A stretch of 64,000 nucleotides of DNA from Golubevia sp. BC0850. Its lineage: Eukaryota; Basidiomycota; Exobasidiomycetes; Golubeviales; Golubeviaceae. Within the stretch, counting starts at the first letter, position 1; each line of letters starts with the position of its first letter. A program made the position numbers and the translations under genes. Shown here in pieces: positions 11,668 through 23,643 of this stretch. Location of the stretch: assembly GCA_012976225.1 (NCBI GenBank), contig JAAVVG010000008.1:682001-746000 (forward strand). Direction: 5' to 3'. The notes beneath the pieces were generated by a model that saw nothing but the letters and a program-made list of their open reading frames with translations, was not told where the DNA came from and searched no databases.

Positions 11668-14600
11668 ATGGCTACCAATCGGTATGCTAACAATCAGATT
11701 GCCAACAATGTTGTCTCTACAGAGAACTTCTGTATGGTGAGTCTCAGTAGTCATAGTCAGCTCTACTGTATCTTCATCTCGCAACAACCCTTAACTTACC
11801 CTCATCTCCTTTCGCTCTTCCATTAGATTGGAACTCCTCTACCATCCCTAGATTCAAAGAAATTTGATCCGAATGAATTGAAGCCGATTTGGGATCAAGA
11901 AGTGAGAGATGAAGAAGGTAGACAAAGGTTTCATGGTGCTTTCACAGGTGGTTTCTCTGCAGGTTATTTCAATTCGGTAGGTTCTAAAGAGGGTCAGTAT
12001 CATTAACCTATCCTTTCCAATATGATTCTATTCTCCTTACTGAAGGACATTCGACTCCTCCCCCTCTCGCAGGATGGAAACCATCAACCTTTATCTCCTC
12101 AAGATCCTCAAAAGCCAAAGCTCAGTCAGATTCAAAGGAGACATTTTCAAAGAATGCCAAACCGGAAGATTTCATGGACGAAGAAGATTTGGAGGATTTA
12201 AAAGAGAAGAGACAATTGAAAAATCAAGAGGGTTATCAATATGAGGGGAAGACTTCAGATCTAATTCTTGGAAGGATTGCGAATCAGGTTGGAGAGTCTT
12301 TTGGAGAGGAAGAGTGAGTTTACTTAGGAATCTACAGAGCTGGTTAGATAGTTATGAGGAAATGAACTTGAGAAAAGGGATCAGAAAGGAAGCGTGGAGA
12401 TGAAATTGAAGCTTCTAACCCTCCCTCCCTTATCTCTTCCCCTCTACTTTCAGTCCACTCCGGACTCTCCTCAAATCCTCCAACAAACCCCCTCAAATCT
12501 CTCTAGGGATTCAGGTCTTGAAGAGAATGGGTTGGAGAGAAGGTCATGGTTTAGGTCCTAAAGTGTCTTTTGAACGTCGTAACAAGTTATTAAAAATGTC
12601 AGGATCGTCTCAAGTTGATTTAGATCAGAAACCTGATTTCTTCACTGATTCGAATTCGAAGAATGTTTTTCCTCCTCCTGATACTCCTCTGTTCAATAGC
12701 GCCCAAATCAAAGTAGGAGAGAATAAACATGGTCTAGGTTGGGAAGGAGATGAAAGTTTGGAGAGCGCTTTGAGAAGAGTTAGAAATCAAAAAGTGGATC
12801 TAAGACATGATGATGATGAAGATGAAGATGATGGAGATGGATTTGGAATCAATTTCAAGGTTTATGAAAAGGGGGATGATATCAGGAGTTCAACTCTTAA
12901 CGCTAGGTTTCGAAATCATGGAGATGAAGAAAATCAAGAAGAGATCAGAAATCGATTCAAAGGAAACGGAAAGAGAGATGAGAATAATCAAAGGAATTTG
13001 AAGGAAAACAAGTGGAGAGATGGAATGAATGTGATGAAAGGATTTAGGATTTCTTTGAAGAGAGAAGGGGAAGTTGTTTGGTGAGTGATTACCTTCTTAT
13101 TCAGGAAGAGTAGTGTCCGATTACTCCTATGTTCTGCACAAGGGGTCGGAATTCGTGCTGACCCGCAATTGCAACATTTCTCGCTCTTTCAATGTAACAG
13201 GCATGAGCCACCTCCGGTTCCAACAGGATGGACTCCAGATCCTAGAAGAGTGTGGAATCAGATCCAAGATCAAATTTTGGTAGTTGGTAGTGGAATTCAA
13301 GGCGAAAATCTAGGACCTGAACAAGTGAGTCATTTCATTGGATACGTTTGCGAGCTTTTGTACTTGACCGAGCGGACTGACTTTTTCTTCTCCCTTGCTA
13401 AATTTTCTTAGAGAGCCAATTTATTGGGCGAAGCTAGAATCCCTGGACCGCCACCTTCAATCAAAGACTATCTTTCTGCCAAAAGCAAAGAAAGATTGGA
13501 ATCTCTGACTTCTTCCAATTCGACTTCTACCTCAACTCCTTCCGTTCCAATTCAAGCTTCTAGACCTGCTATCATCCCACATCTAGACCCTTCAACAGCT
13601 TCTTCCGCTCTTCAAGGATTCCTACCCTTCGGAAATGAACCTTCAAAGCAAGCTCGATATAAAGCCTACCTTCAATCTCAAGTAGCGGGTTCTCAAACCT
13701 CGCCTCCCCCTCAAAACCCTTCAGAAAGTATAGAAACGTATGAGAAAGAATTGAATGACTTTAAGAAGAGTGCATTGATTTTCAGACCTATGTCAATAGC
13801 CATGAGTTCAAGATTTACAAGTAGTTCTTCGAACGCTCTGGACAATAAAGGAGCTGGTGGGAAACAGGGAGGAGAAGGAGATGCAGAATTAGGTTCTTTA
13901 CCTCGATCAGGTCTCTATCAGCCAGTCTTCGATAAAGAAAGTGAAATCAAAAAGGAGAAAAAGAAATTTGAAACTTTGGAAGAAATTCAAAGGAGAGAGA
14001 AATTGGAAGAAGAGGAAGTCTGGAACAACTTGAGTCCCAGTCAAAGAGCTGCTAGAGAAGGAAGGTTTGGGGATGAAACCAGAAATGTAAAAGAATGGTT
14101 TCCTAGTAGGTTGTTTTGTAAGAGAATGGATGTTCCGGATCCTCATCCTGATAGAGTGGACACTTCGAAAAAGAGAGACGATGATGGAGATCAAGGTTCG
14201 AGTATGCCAACTTCCTTTGGATCGGGTGGAATTCGGAGTGGTAGTAGTGGTAATGGAGAGAAAGATGGTGGAAGCTCTATCAAAGGAAGTAGATGGGATG
14301 AAACTCCGAAATTAGATCAACTTTGGAAATCTAAGAAAAAGGAAATGGAAAATTTAGTCAAGGAGAAATCGTGGGAATCTAACGGATTTACTTCAACTAC
14401 TCAAGAAAGTTCGAGTAATGGAGATAAGAATCAAGACATCAAAGGGAAGGGAAATGACAAGGCAGGACAACCAATGTCAATCGAAAATGTTGGATTGGGA
14501 GAAGACGAAAACCAAGGAAGAGATACTGAATCTTTCGTAAAACCCGACATGGAAATTTTTAGAGCTGTATTCGGAGATGACGATGACAGCGACGATGAAG

Positions 14601-15097
14601 ATGGAGAGCAGAAAGAAAACATCCAAGTTAAGGAACAGAAGACGAAAGATAGTGGGAACGAATCAGCCCAAGCTTCAACACCAACCTTGACTTCTTCAAC
14701 CACTTTCAAACCAACTTTCATTCCCAAATCTCAAAGGAAATCAACTTCTAAGGATTCTAACTTCAATCAATCTGATACTTTCGAATCTTTAGAAGATGGA
14801 AACGAAGTACCAATCGGAGTGGAAATCTTGGAAAGCGAAGAGAAGAAGAGAAAGAGGAAGGATGAAGGGAATGAGAAGAAAGAGAAGAAAATCAAAGGAA
14901 AGGGGAAGAATAAGGAGAAAGGGAAGGGAATGTTGACTTTTGATTTTGATGATGATGATGGAGGGGAAGAGAGCTTTGGGTTGAAGAGAAAGATTGGACC
15001 TTCGGTTAGTGCTACCGTTGGCTCCGATTTAAAGAAGAATGATGGAGCAAGTACTGCTGAAGGGAGGAAGAGACACAAGGCTTCGGATCTCTTTTGA
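11668..15097 (+). CDS. GPATCH1: G-patch domain protein 1 (GPATCH1/TOUGH-like), splicing-associated
   Basis: Six exons (about 11668-11736, 11827-11992, 12073-12313, 12454-13080, 13201-13324, 13412-15097) give 970 residues. The N-terminus reads [20 protein letters not shown], then [20 protein letters not shown] and GSKEGWKPSTF, the DUF1604 signature of GPATCH1. A G-patch follows at about residues 170-210 ([16 protein letters not shown]). Later come [14 protein letters not shown] and a large disordered half with [17 protein letters not shown] and a basic tail ending [10 protein letters not shown], which could act as a nuclear signal. Relatives bind DEAH helicases through the G-patch and associate with the late spliceosome. 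The length agrees with animal and plant relatives. A run of Asp/Glu ([11 protein letters not shown]) sits near residue 760. Confidence 0.9.
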
Positions 15098-15666
15098 TCT
15101 GAAAAACGAAAACTGCACATTTTGTAATTCTAAACACTCGCAGCATTGTATTTTATTCCCGCATCAATGGCACTCGTTTTTGTGATGAAACAAGGGGGAG
15201 AGCGATTCGCTGGAGAAGATCTCTAGAAACGAGAGTGAGCAAAATAAACAAAAAAGTCGAATCGTTTTGAAGCCGTTGGCACGAAGCGAAAGTGGACAAG
15301 AGAGAAGCTCACTCTGGAATTGCAGCATCCCTCGATTCATGACCTCATCACACTTGATAGAGAGACGCTTTTGATCCGAAAGACCTCATCTATGACATTT
15401 CGGAGAGAGCAAAAGAGCAACAGAAAATTAGACCTATCTGAGGGAGATAAACTTGGAGATGTTTTTGGTTTTGAGAGGAGAGAGTGAGAAGGATTAGGGA
15501 GAAGAAGTAGAGAGCATAGAGACAGAGAGAGAGAAGTAGAAAGAAAAGAGAACCTAAAGAGTGGTCAAGAGAATGGAGGGGAGTGTGAGAGGCCTGTGAT
15601 TTCGAGTTTTGAGTTTTGAAGTTTTGCGTCCTAAAAGTACACTTGAATGATGAGGAGAGTAACATT
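15098..15666. other. Convergent intergenic region
   Basis: 3' flanks of GPATCH1 (+) and mitoferrin (-). An open - strand frame that runs through here is intron read-through of the last mitoferrin intron plus 3' UTR, since the spliced protein ends at 15667. Purine-rich; nothing else seen. Confidence 0.5.
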
Positions 15667-17838
15667 CTACGCCTGCGCGTTTTTCCTTTCGTTGAGTAGG
15701 AAGAAACGGAATCCTTCGTACGACTGAAAAAGGAGAAGAGGGGGAAAGAAGCTCGAGATGAGTCAGAAGAGAGCCTTCCTCAAACAGGTGATGCAGATAA
15801 CTTTCCTCGATGCAATTACTCACTAGCCAACAAAGAGCGTTCGATGGCATGAAAGTAAGAACCCTGGGTGTCAAACCTCTAGCAAAACCTTTCATACCTT
15901 CTCTTCTGTGAATAATCTTCATAGCTTCAATCATACCATTTGCGTTCTTGATTTCCATATCCGAAGAACCTCCCCTGGTCTGTAATAAAGTTTTAGCTAC
16001 ATCTAGAGGATTCGTTACAGCAGCGGCTACAGCTCCTGAGAAACCTCCAGCAGCGGCATGTGAAATTGGAGAATAAGATTCTGAAGGATTTAAGACTTTC
16101 TTGGCCCATTCGTAAATCGAGAATTGAACTGCTGTGAAAGGTACTGTCATTGTTAAGGTTGTTGGATAGGAAACGTAGAAAGCTCTCAAACCTTCAGCTT
16201 TGTATACGCTACGAGCAGTTGAAACTACTGTTCTGTGAACTGATCCATGCATCTGCATACGTTGCTTGATTACGTCGAATGGGTTCATAAAGGCATCTGA
16301 AGCGATTGTGGCAGAAGCTCCGGCGACAGCTGAGGAAAAGAGTAGTAGATTGTGAGAAAGATTAGTTCTCGGTCGCGGTCAAGTAAGTGGAAGTCGCTCG
16401 CGCAAAGTCGTACTCTTTTCCAAAGTATGCCTCTGATGGCACCCGAGAGAGAGGGCAAGCAAAAACCTGAAAGTTCTTTGACCTAGCGCCTTCTCCTCTT
16501 CTCATCAGCTTGGGTCCAAGACTCAAACTCACCTGTGCTCAAAAATTGGTGACCCTCGTTATTTCCTCCCGTAGCTTCCTTCACAGACTCGTACGTTCCA
16601 AAGTAGACAGCATGAGCCGGACCTGCTCCCATGATGACGGAAGCGACTCCTCTCCAAAGCGCACGAGCTCCTTCTGCCGATGAAATTCGAGAAAAAGCTT
16701 GGCCCATCCCTGTGTAAGTGGCAGCGGGAGAAGCAGAGAGCACTTGCATACGCGTCTTTAAAGAAGCAGCATTGGAGGAACGAGGAAGAGGAAGGGAGAG
16801 AAAGAGGGGGAAGGAAAGGCAGGGAAATAGAGTGAGAAGGCTAGTGTAAGTTTCATGATGAAGTCGAAGGTTTGAGAACCACAGAAATACGCTCACGATC
16901 GAAAGAAAAAGATAGCTAATAGACAAAGAAGCTTTGTGCCAAGTATCCTTTACTGACGAAGCGGCTATTTCAATCATCGCTGAGATCATTTACTTCAGTT
17001 GATGAGATGATAGAAGCTCTATCACTAAGTCGGGGGAGACTATTTGGAGGCTTTTAGACTTCGAAGTCTAAGCAAAGAAGCAAGAGGAAGGGAAAAGATC
17101 CTGATTCTGACAGTCAAGAGACAGAGATCTGATCGACAACTCCCCTTGCCCGAGATGACTAAGTTTCGGTGATGCTGCAAAACATGCCAGAGCTGCTCCG
17201 TTCTATCGCCTGTTGCTCTGTGATGTAGCCAGTTGAGCTGAAGAGGAAGAAGCAGCAAGCACCCTTTCTCCACCTCCTACTGGTCTCAACCTTTACTCTC
17301 TCTGCTGCATCCAAATCGAGCTTCCCGAACCAAGATCATATTGATAATGAGCAAAGAGGCCTAAAGAGTGAAGAAGAGAGCTCTAGCTGCTCTCTTTCTT
17401 GTATCCTTCTCTCTCCGGAACCAGAAAAAGCTTGAACCTCAACTGTGATCTGCTCCGCACGCGACTTTCGAAGGGACCATCAAGCTGAAAATTGTAGATG
17501 ATCTTTTCAAAGAGAAACCTTGAAGCGCTGCCCTAAGATCCCGAATCTCACATGAAGCTGAAGGTCATGAATGAGATTCCCATCAGCCCATCCGACTCCC
17601 ACTGTGCTTTCATCACCCACTCAAGAGGGTTACCTTGTATTCTTTCCTTCCTCTCTGGAATTGAGTCAGTAGCTGCAGAACTCACCCTGATTACATCGAC
17701 TGGGAACATGACAGCATGTTCACTAATTCCAGCCAAAGCCCCAGCGATCATATTGATGTGAAGAGGAACATTTCCACCTAATCCTTCATAATCGATCTCA
17801 TCTTGTTCCGGGCTTGGTCTGGTTTGAATTGTGCTCAT
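15667..17838 (-). CDS. Mitoferrin-type mitochondrial iron carrier (MRS3/MRS4-like)
   Basis: Four exons (17838-17686, 16755-16533, 16329-15824, 15723-15667) give 312 residues, the usual carrier length. Three repeats are visible, each with a PxDxxxxR/K-type motif: MFPVDVIR then TRMQVLS, NPFDVIKQRMQMHG, and NPLDVAKTLLQTRGG. Repeat ends such as GLRAFYVSYPTTL and GFARGLTPRVL and the final SNALCWLSYEGFRFFL fit mitoferrin. Such carriers sit in the inner mitochondrial membrane and import Fe2+ for heme and Fe-S cluster synthesis. The first intron runs from 17685 to 16756 (930 nt) and the second is about 200 nt; both joins are in phase and restore carrier sequence exactly. Methionines in the second repeat helix (MTMTVPFTAVQFSIYE) recall the metal path of the family. 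Other carriers are possible but fit less well. Confidence 0.87.
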
Positions 17839-19391
17839 TTTGAGATTTTGAGGGATTGAAGAGTTGTTTAGAGTAGAGGAGAAGGTTTGCGGGGAATGAG
17901 GTAATGAAGAATGATGAAGATGAGATGAGAAGAATGGATGAGTGAGAGGCAAGTCTAACTTTCTATCAAGTTTTAGAGTAAAGGGGCTGTTGGAGGAGAT
18001 TTTGAAAGAGAATTGAGGCTTTCTTCTGCTGATAAGTCAACTTTTAAGAAGAGGAGGAAGGGAAAGTGAGAGACACGAGACACGGAGAGAAATATCTTCT
18101 CGGAGATGAAGCGATGAAGTTGATTTCAAAGCTTTTTGTTCAAAGACCGTCCGATTGGTTCATCTCTGATTCTCTTCCTTATCCTCAATTCTATTCAACT
18201 TTGGCTCCATTTGAAGATCGATCGATTAATTGTACCTTCAACTTGGTAGGCGCCAAATATCCATTGAACAGAGGAAGAACCTGCAAAGCCGCCTAATCCA
18301 TCAGATACAATCTTTGAACAAATCTCTATTCTTGATATTCTCTCTCTTCCTCTCTCAACCCCTCTCCCCCTCGACTTACTTAACCATCTAATCAATTTCT
18401 TCCTGATCTGAACAGAGAGCAAGCCTGGCACTCATGAAGGAAATAGGAGCTCGAAACGAAGGCGTTGCGATTTGCGAAAGAAGACGAGGCAGACTGCCGC
18501 CTTACCTTTCTCGGTACACTTTTGTGAACTCACCTGATCCGAGCTATAAAATATTCAGCTACTACCAACAGGGCTAGGGCTCAAGAGAAAGAGAGGCCAG
18601 TCTCTGCAAGATGGCCCAGCGAGTCAGCGACACCCTCCAACCCAGGATAGAGAATACCAGTGGACGAAACTCTTTGCTCTTTTCTGCCATTGGCTAGCTT
18701 TTTTCCTTCCCAGGATCTAAGGCGGGAGCTCGCAGTCTTTCAGCTTGGAAATGCTCTTTCAGCTTAGCGCTATGTATAGTACTCGTTGGGCTCTCAGCAC
18801 TCCCATCGGTGACGAGAGGTGGCAAAACCTTTACCACCTCCAAGAGAATCTATCATCTGTGTCTTATCTTTGGAGCTTAATTTATCATTGATCACATCTA
18901 AGGTCTACTTGACTGGGGTGCCTCGCTGCTCACTGAGGCCCATTTGGGGCTGGCGGTGAGAGGGGGTGGAAATTCTGGCTCAAAGGCAGCTTCCTCGATC
19001 GATCATTGATCGTCATTTGAAAAAAGTACATACGTTGATCTACCGCCATTCCAACTCTCCCAGATCACAGCTCCGTGAGATATCTGGCAAGAGATTCTAT
19101 TCTGACGTCTCATGGCCTCCAACGGAAACGCAGGAATGAGAACAACTTTATCGCTTCCCGCGGAGAACACACGGACGAAGCTTGATCTTGGAATAGAAAA
19201 CTAGTCCTATCTTTCGGTTGGTAGCCAAACAGAGATCTTAGCAAGGAGTGCGGGGGTTAGTAAACAAAGATAAAAGGGGAGGATGACGAAGCACTCACTT
19301 CCAAGCACTCTTTTTATGAAGACGTTCAGGACTAAATTTTCTCTTTGAAACCCGAAATTCCTCCCAAGCCTCTCCAAAGTAGCCTCAGAAA
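17839..19391. other. Divergent promoter region, mitoferrin and RTA1-like gene
   Basis: About 1.55 kb with no supported gene. GATA cores occur at about 18031 (GATAAG), 18863 (CTTATC) and 19268 (AGATAA). Fungal iron regulators of the GATA type bind such cores, but three sites in 1.5 kb is not beyond chance. A TATA-like element (GCTATAAAATA) is near 18545. Open frames here lack splice or codon support. Confidence 0.5.
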
Positions 19392-20925
19392 ATGTTCAAC
19401 CTCAAACATAGAGCGAGGTTCATCTCAATCCTAGCTTTCGTGCTTGTGCCACTGGCCATGGCTCAAGCAGACCCTGATGAACAGGCAGCTGGTTTGGCTC
19501 GCCTGGGATTGAATTCTGAAACAGTTGCCGATCTTATGAGATGTGAGTGGACTTGGAGAGTGAGGTAGGAAAAGAGAAAGAGAGGGAACATTAGATGTCG
19601 ACAGCAGCTTAATAGCCTCTTCTTCTTCTCTCCCCTCGCATCTCCAGACTCCAAGGATGCTAGCATCTCAAGTGCTTTACTTGCCTTCGTAATCTCCAAC
19701 GTAGGAATGGGTTTAGCCTGGCAAATCCATAGTTGGCGGGACTGGCACCTCTTAGTCTTACCTATCTCCATGATCCTGCAAGCATCAGCTTTCGCCTTAA
19801 GAATGGTCCAGATATTAGGTTATGCCTCTGGCTCAATCCCTTACATTGTCATGATGATTTTCTTCAAGCTTCCTCCAACGTTTTACTTCTTCTTTAACTA
19901 CCTTTATTTTCATCGTCTCGTCAAAAAGCTGGATCACAAATACCAGAGAATGGGAGCGAGTTTCATGTTTTTTGATCAGCCAAACGCAATTTTGATTACT
20001 CTAACAACTATGACGGCTATCGGTACCTCTTTAGAAGCTGCTGGGTCTGTTCTCAAGGGAGAACTTCTGCACGAGATCAGCACCATTCCCGGGGTCGGTT
20101 CGAAGCTAGTGATTAGCGGAAACGTATTACAAGGGGGAGCCTGTCTCGGCTTCGTTTTGAATGTGGTTAAAGCCAGTGGCGCTTCCGAAGCTTTAATGAC
20201 CAGAGCCTCTCAATTCAGATTGTCTAACGAGCTACAGAGAACCGACACAGTGTTGACGTTGGTCAATGAGAGCAGTCCTAAAGAGGCGTCAACCACTCTC
20301 ATCTTTAAGATTCTATTCATTTCCTCTGGATTTCTCGTGGTGAGTGCAAACGGATTCTAGGGCAATCATCTTCTGATCTCGTCTCAGTGGTGTGTGATTG
20401 GTGGAAAGCTCACATTTCTTACTTCTCTCGACTCCATCTCGCATCAACAGTTGAGATGCTTTTCAAAGATTATCATCTCGATCCAAAACGATCTCAGTCT
20501 CACGACTGATAATCGTGAGTATCTGGTTGCCGGATTCACCAGTCAAAACTCTACCGTATTGGGCTTACCAAACAACTCTCTGTCATGTCGCATCTCCAGT
20601 CCTCACTCTCTTCCTCGATACGGTACCATTGATTTTATCGGTCATCCTCTACATTCCATTCTATCCTTCTTCCATTTATCCCATCTCCAGAAAGTTCGAC
20701 GCTACCACTAGACCATACGTTCCCTTCTTCGACATTCCTGGGAAGCGCATGAGAGCTCAGGCGTGCAAGGACGCAGAAGTCGAGCTAGCTGTCGAAGAAA
20801 GACGCGCGGAAGAAGGCATAGATCAAGAAGCAGTAGAAAGACAGAACAGCAGGAGTGGATCCATCAGCTACTTTGTGTCTTCCTCAACTCCTAATCTCAA
20901 GCTCAAGAACGACTGGTCAAACTAA
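19392..20925 (+). CDS. RTA1-like seven-helix membrane protein
   Basis: Exons 19392-19542, 19648-20339, 20451-20514 and 20600-20925 join in phase to 410 residues. A cleavable signal peptide is likely (hydrophobic ISILAFVLVPLAMAQA at residues 11-26). About seven hydrophobic segments follow, with FFDQPNAILITLTTMTAIG, GSKLVISGNVLQGGACLG and a last helix FLDTVPLILSVILYIPFYPS. The layout, with a polar helix near LRCFSKII before the last helix, resembles the RTA1/RSB1 lipid-exporter-like family, although the classical sequence is only partly kept. The C-terminal ~90 residues are cytosolic, with an acidic stretch rich in Glu and Arg. A helix with DQPN in place of the usual DxxS is one sign of divergence. 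Plasma membrane or vacuole location is inferred. Confidence 0.65.
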
Positions 20926-23643
20926 GAAGGATCGCATATTCACTACTCTGTCTCCAACTCGCCCCTTTCTCTTTAACACAACTTATGTCTCTGGTCGCTA
21001 TTTCATCTGCTTTCAAGATTCTTTGTCTTCTAGGTACGATTTGGAGGAATTTGACATCCCATCTCGCCAGACTGTGAAAACGAAGTTCAAACAGAAAGGT
21101 GTCTGACTTGCGAACGAATCAAGTCCAGAAACCTCTGATGGAAAAGAGAAAGAAGAAAAATCGTTCTATTTTCTTTACAGAGACAAAGATCCCTCTACCC
21201 AGCCTTTATCTCTTCTACAAACTCTGCGACGTCATCCCACACCTCAGACTCTGACCAGCAGCTCATCTGCCTCGTTATCTTCCCTCGTCTATGACACGAG
21301 GCACATGAACAGGTGGTTTCTGTCCTTATCTGCTATTGGTTCTAGTTTGAGGATGTCTTCTCTTGCCCGATCTCGATAGCTTCTCAGAGCGATTGCGTGG
21401 AACTGCTCGAAGATATACCTCCCTTGATGGTAGCCTCATCACTGATCTTGACTTCTGTTAGGCAGAGCGAAATATGGACTCCAGCACCCCCCCCCAAACG
21501 TTGCGGTCCAAGCAGAAATGATCCGCCAACGATGTTTTGACTGTGGTAAGAATCAATCACTTTCTTCCAGTGAAGAAGGTGAGGTTCTGGGCGTTGAGGC
21601 CATGGAAAAGAAAAGGGGATCGAAAAAAAGAGAAAAAAACAAGATCCTAGCAGAGAAAGCGCTGGAACCGTTGAACGGAAAGGAGACTTGATGAGAACTT
21701 CATCTCTCTGAACGGGAAAAGGCCTCCTTTCAAACCACCGCACACCGTCCATTTCTCAAGGGAAGGCTTGGAATCAAGTATCGTCGTACAGTATGGCCGC
21801 GGTTGGTCAAAAGGTGAATAGGAAGGCCTTAGGTAAGTGGGACACAAAGACGACGGTACTCGAAAGAGGTTTGAAAAGAGCCTTGACTAGTAAAGAAGGC
21901 GAAGTTCTGGGCGTTGAGGCCCTGAAGTGAGAGAGCTGCTTAGAAGCAAGAAGCGATTTTTGTCGATGAAAACCTTGAAGGATGAAATGAAAAAGGAAAA
22001 GTTTTCTCGAGGAGAAACCTTCGATCCAAACAAAACGAATCAATCAATCCAAACCGCAGCTTGAATCCAGTATCGTCTCGACAAGCTCTCCGCTGAAATT
22101 TCGAGTGCAAGAAGGCCTCGAATAGAGGGAGTACAAACGCCGTGATGATACCGAGAAGGGCTTGAATCCAAAGCTAGATCTAATGAGGAGTCGGAGTGCC
22201 AGGCGTTGAGGCCTTTTCTCAGAAGAGGAGTCGAGAGGAGTCGACAGTGATACCTATAGAAGTGGATGGCGAAGATGATTGCATCCAAGTTGGAAATAGC
22301 AGGAAGGTATTGAAAAGGCTGAGAAAATTAATGGCCATGTTGTTGGTCTGAGAGATTGAAGGATGAGCTGGTGTGCGATGAAAGGGGGAAAGAAGCTTTG
22401 TCGAAAAGATCGCCTATATTTAAAGGTGAGCGCGCGCTCGAATCCAAAAATGCCCCAAGCCGGCCTGGCCAAAGACCACGAATTCGAAAAGTCAGCCTGA
22501 TCTGAAGGTGAAACATAGAAGAGAAAGTCAAGGGAGAGGGGCGCGTCAATTCTACTTCTCACCAGAGAGAAAGAGGTGGAAAGCATCCGAAAGAGCGAGA
22601 TCACGATGGAAGTAGACTGCCTGACCTGCAAAGGAACCCAAATTATTTAATCTGAACAAGCAGCAAAGAAAGGGGTCCATAACCAGATTCAGAAATGGTC
22701 CTTTCTCTCGACGAAGGGGAAGAAAACGAGAGGATCTCAGAGTTCACTAACACATCTTCGGCAACGACGAGCTTACTTCTCTTCTTTTCTTTCTTACTCC
22801 TCTCCTCGTCGCCTTCTCCCACTCAAGTCTGTTCTGAATTCAGATCAAATGTCAGACCCACTAGAGAGTGCAAGGTGGAAGCGAGAGTCTAAAGCGGTCG
22901 GACGATTGATGAGGCTGTTGATTGAAACCTGTAGCGACATCTCCCCTTCTCCCTTCTCTTCCTCTTGATCTTTGCTTGGATAGATCCCTATGACCTGGAG
23001 GCTTTACTCTCTCAGGGGTCACTTTCGTTAAGTCTCTATCCCTGAGCTTGCTCCGCTCAAACATGTGAATTACAAGTCTTTCGACTTGAGCTCACTATCC
23101 TTCCTAAACCGCTCAATCTACTGAGACGTCTGTTGTGAAAAAATCAGTTCATTAGTCTCTACCTTGAAGTCTGTGCTATGGCTTCTACATTGACAGGTTC
23201 GGGGTCTGAGATCTTTGCACCCTGATAGTTGAGATAGCTGCCGTCCCGCACCACAGATAGCAGGTCTTCTGACTTCTTCAGCCTTTGAGAGTCGAACGGA
23301 TGTAGCTTTTGTTCAGCAAATTACCTCGCTATAGCTCATAGAGGGAAGAGCTTTCTCATGGACGACCTTACAAACCGATGGGATGGAGGGCTGAACAGAA
23401 GTTTCGACTCATCACAAAACCATCATTCGGGGCGCAAGCAGCATTCTCGGATAAGCAGAAACAATTGACAGCTCCAGGAGAAGGAAGTCCCTCGCCAACA
23501 GAAGCCAAAGGGACGTTTCAAAGACAGTCAGGCTCGAAAGGAGGGGATTGAGGATTCGTCATTGTCAAGGATGTACTTCGTAATTGAAACATTGCATTGA
23601 CACTTCAGATTGACATCATTCTATAGTTCCGGTCATTTTACGG
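20926..23643. other. Gene-poor 2.7-kb stretch with decayed repeats
   Basis: No gene could be supported on either strand. The - strand frames around 21384-22631 are short, start in unlikely places and show no phase-consistent splice joins. A diverged direct repeat occupies 21574-22213 (listed separately). Short homopolymer runs (nine or more C near 21487) and a CG-rich core (gcgcgcgctc near 22431) are also seen. Near 23000-23100 the sequence is mixed with no coding bias. Confidence 0.5.
21574..22213. repeat. Diverged ~300-bp direct repeat units
   Basis: A 28-base string ending GGCGTTGAGGCC occurs at 21574-21601 and again at 21894-21921 with two differences. Its core GCGTTGAGGCC recurs at 22203-22213. 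A second motif, GCTTGGAATCAAGTATCGTC, lies at 21766-21785 and returns at 22059-22078 as GCTTGAATCCAGTATCGTCT, with a weaker copy near 22160. The spacings of about 320, 292 and 293 bases indicate two to three degraded tandem units. The unit does not match a transposon I can name and carries no open frame. Confidence 0.5.

Noticed and set aside
17560-17625. Box C/D snoRNA inside the mitoferrin intron
   Set aside because: A GTGATGA box and nearby CTGA occur on the coding strand, but spacing and terminal stem do not fit a complete snoRNA.
21384-22631. Several - strand open frames
   Set aside because: Starts are arbitrary, products are unrelated to each other, and they overlap the decayed repeats. 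No phase-consistent splice sites join them.
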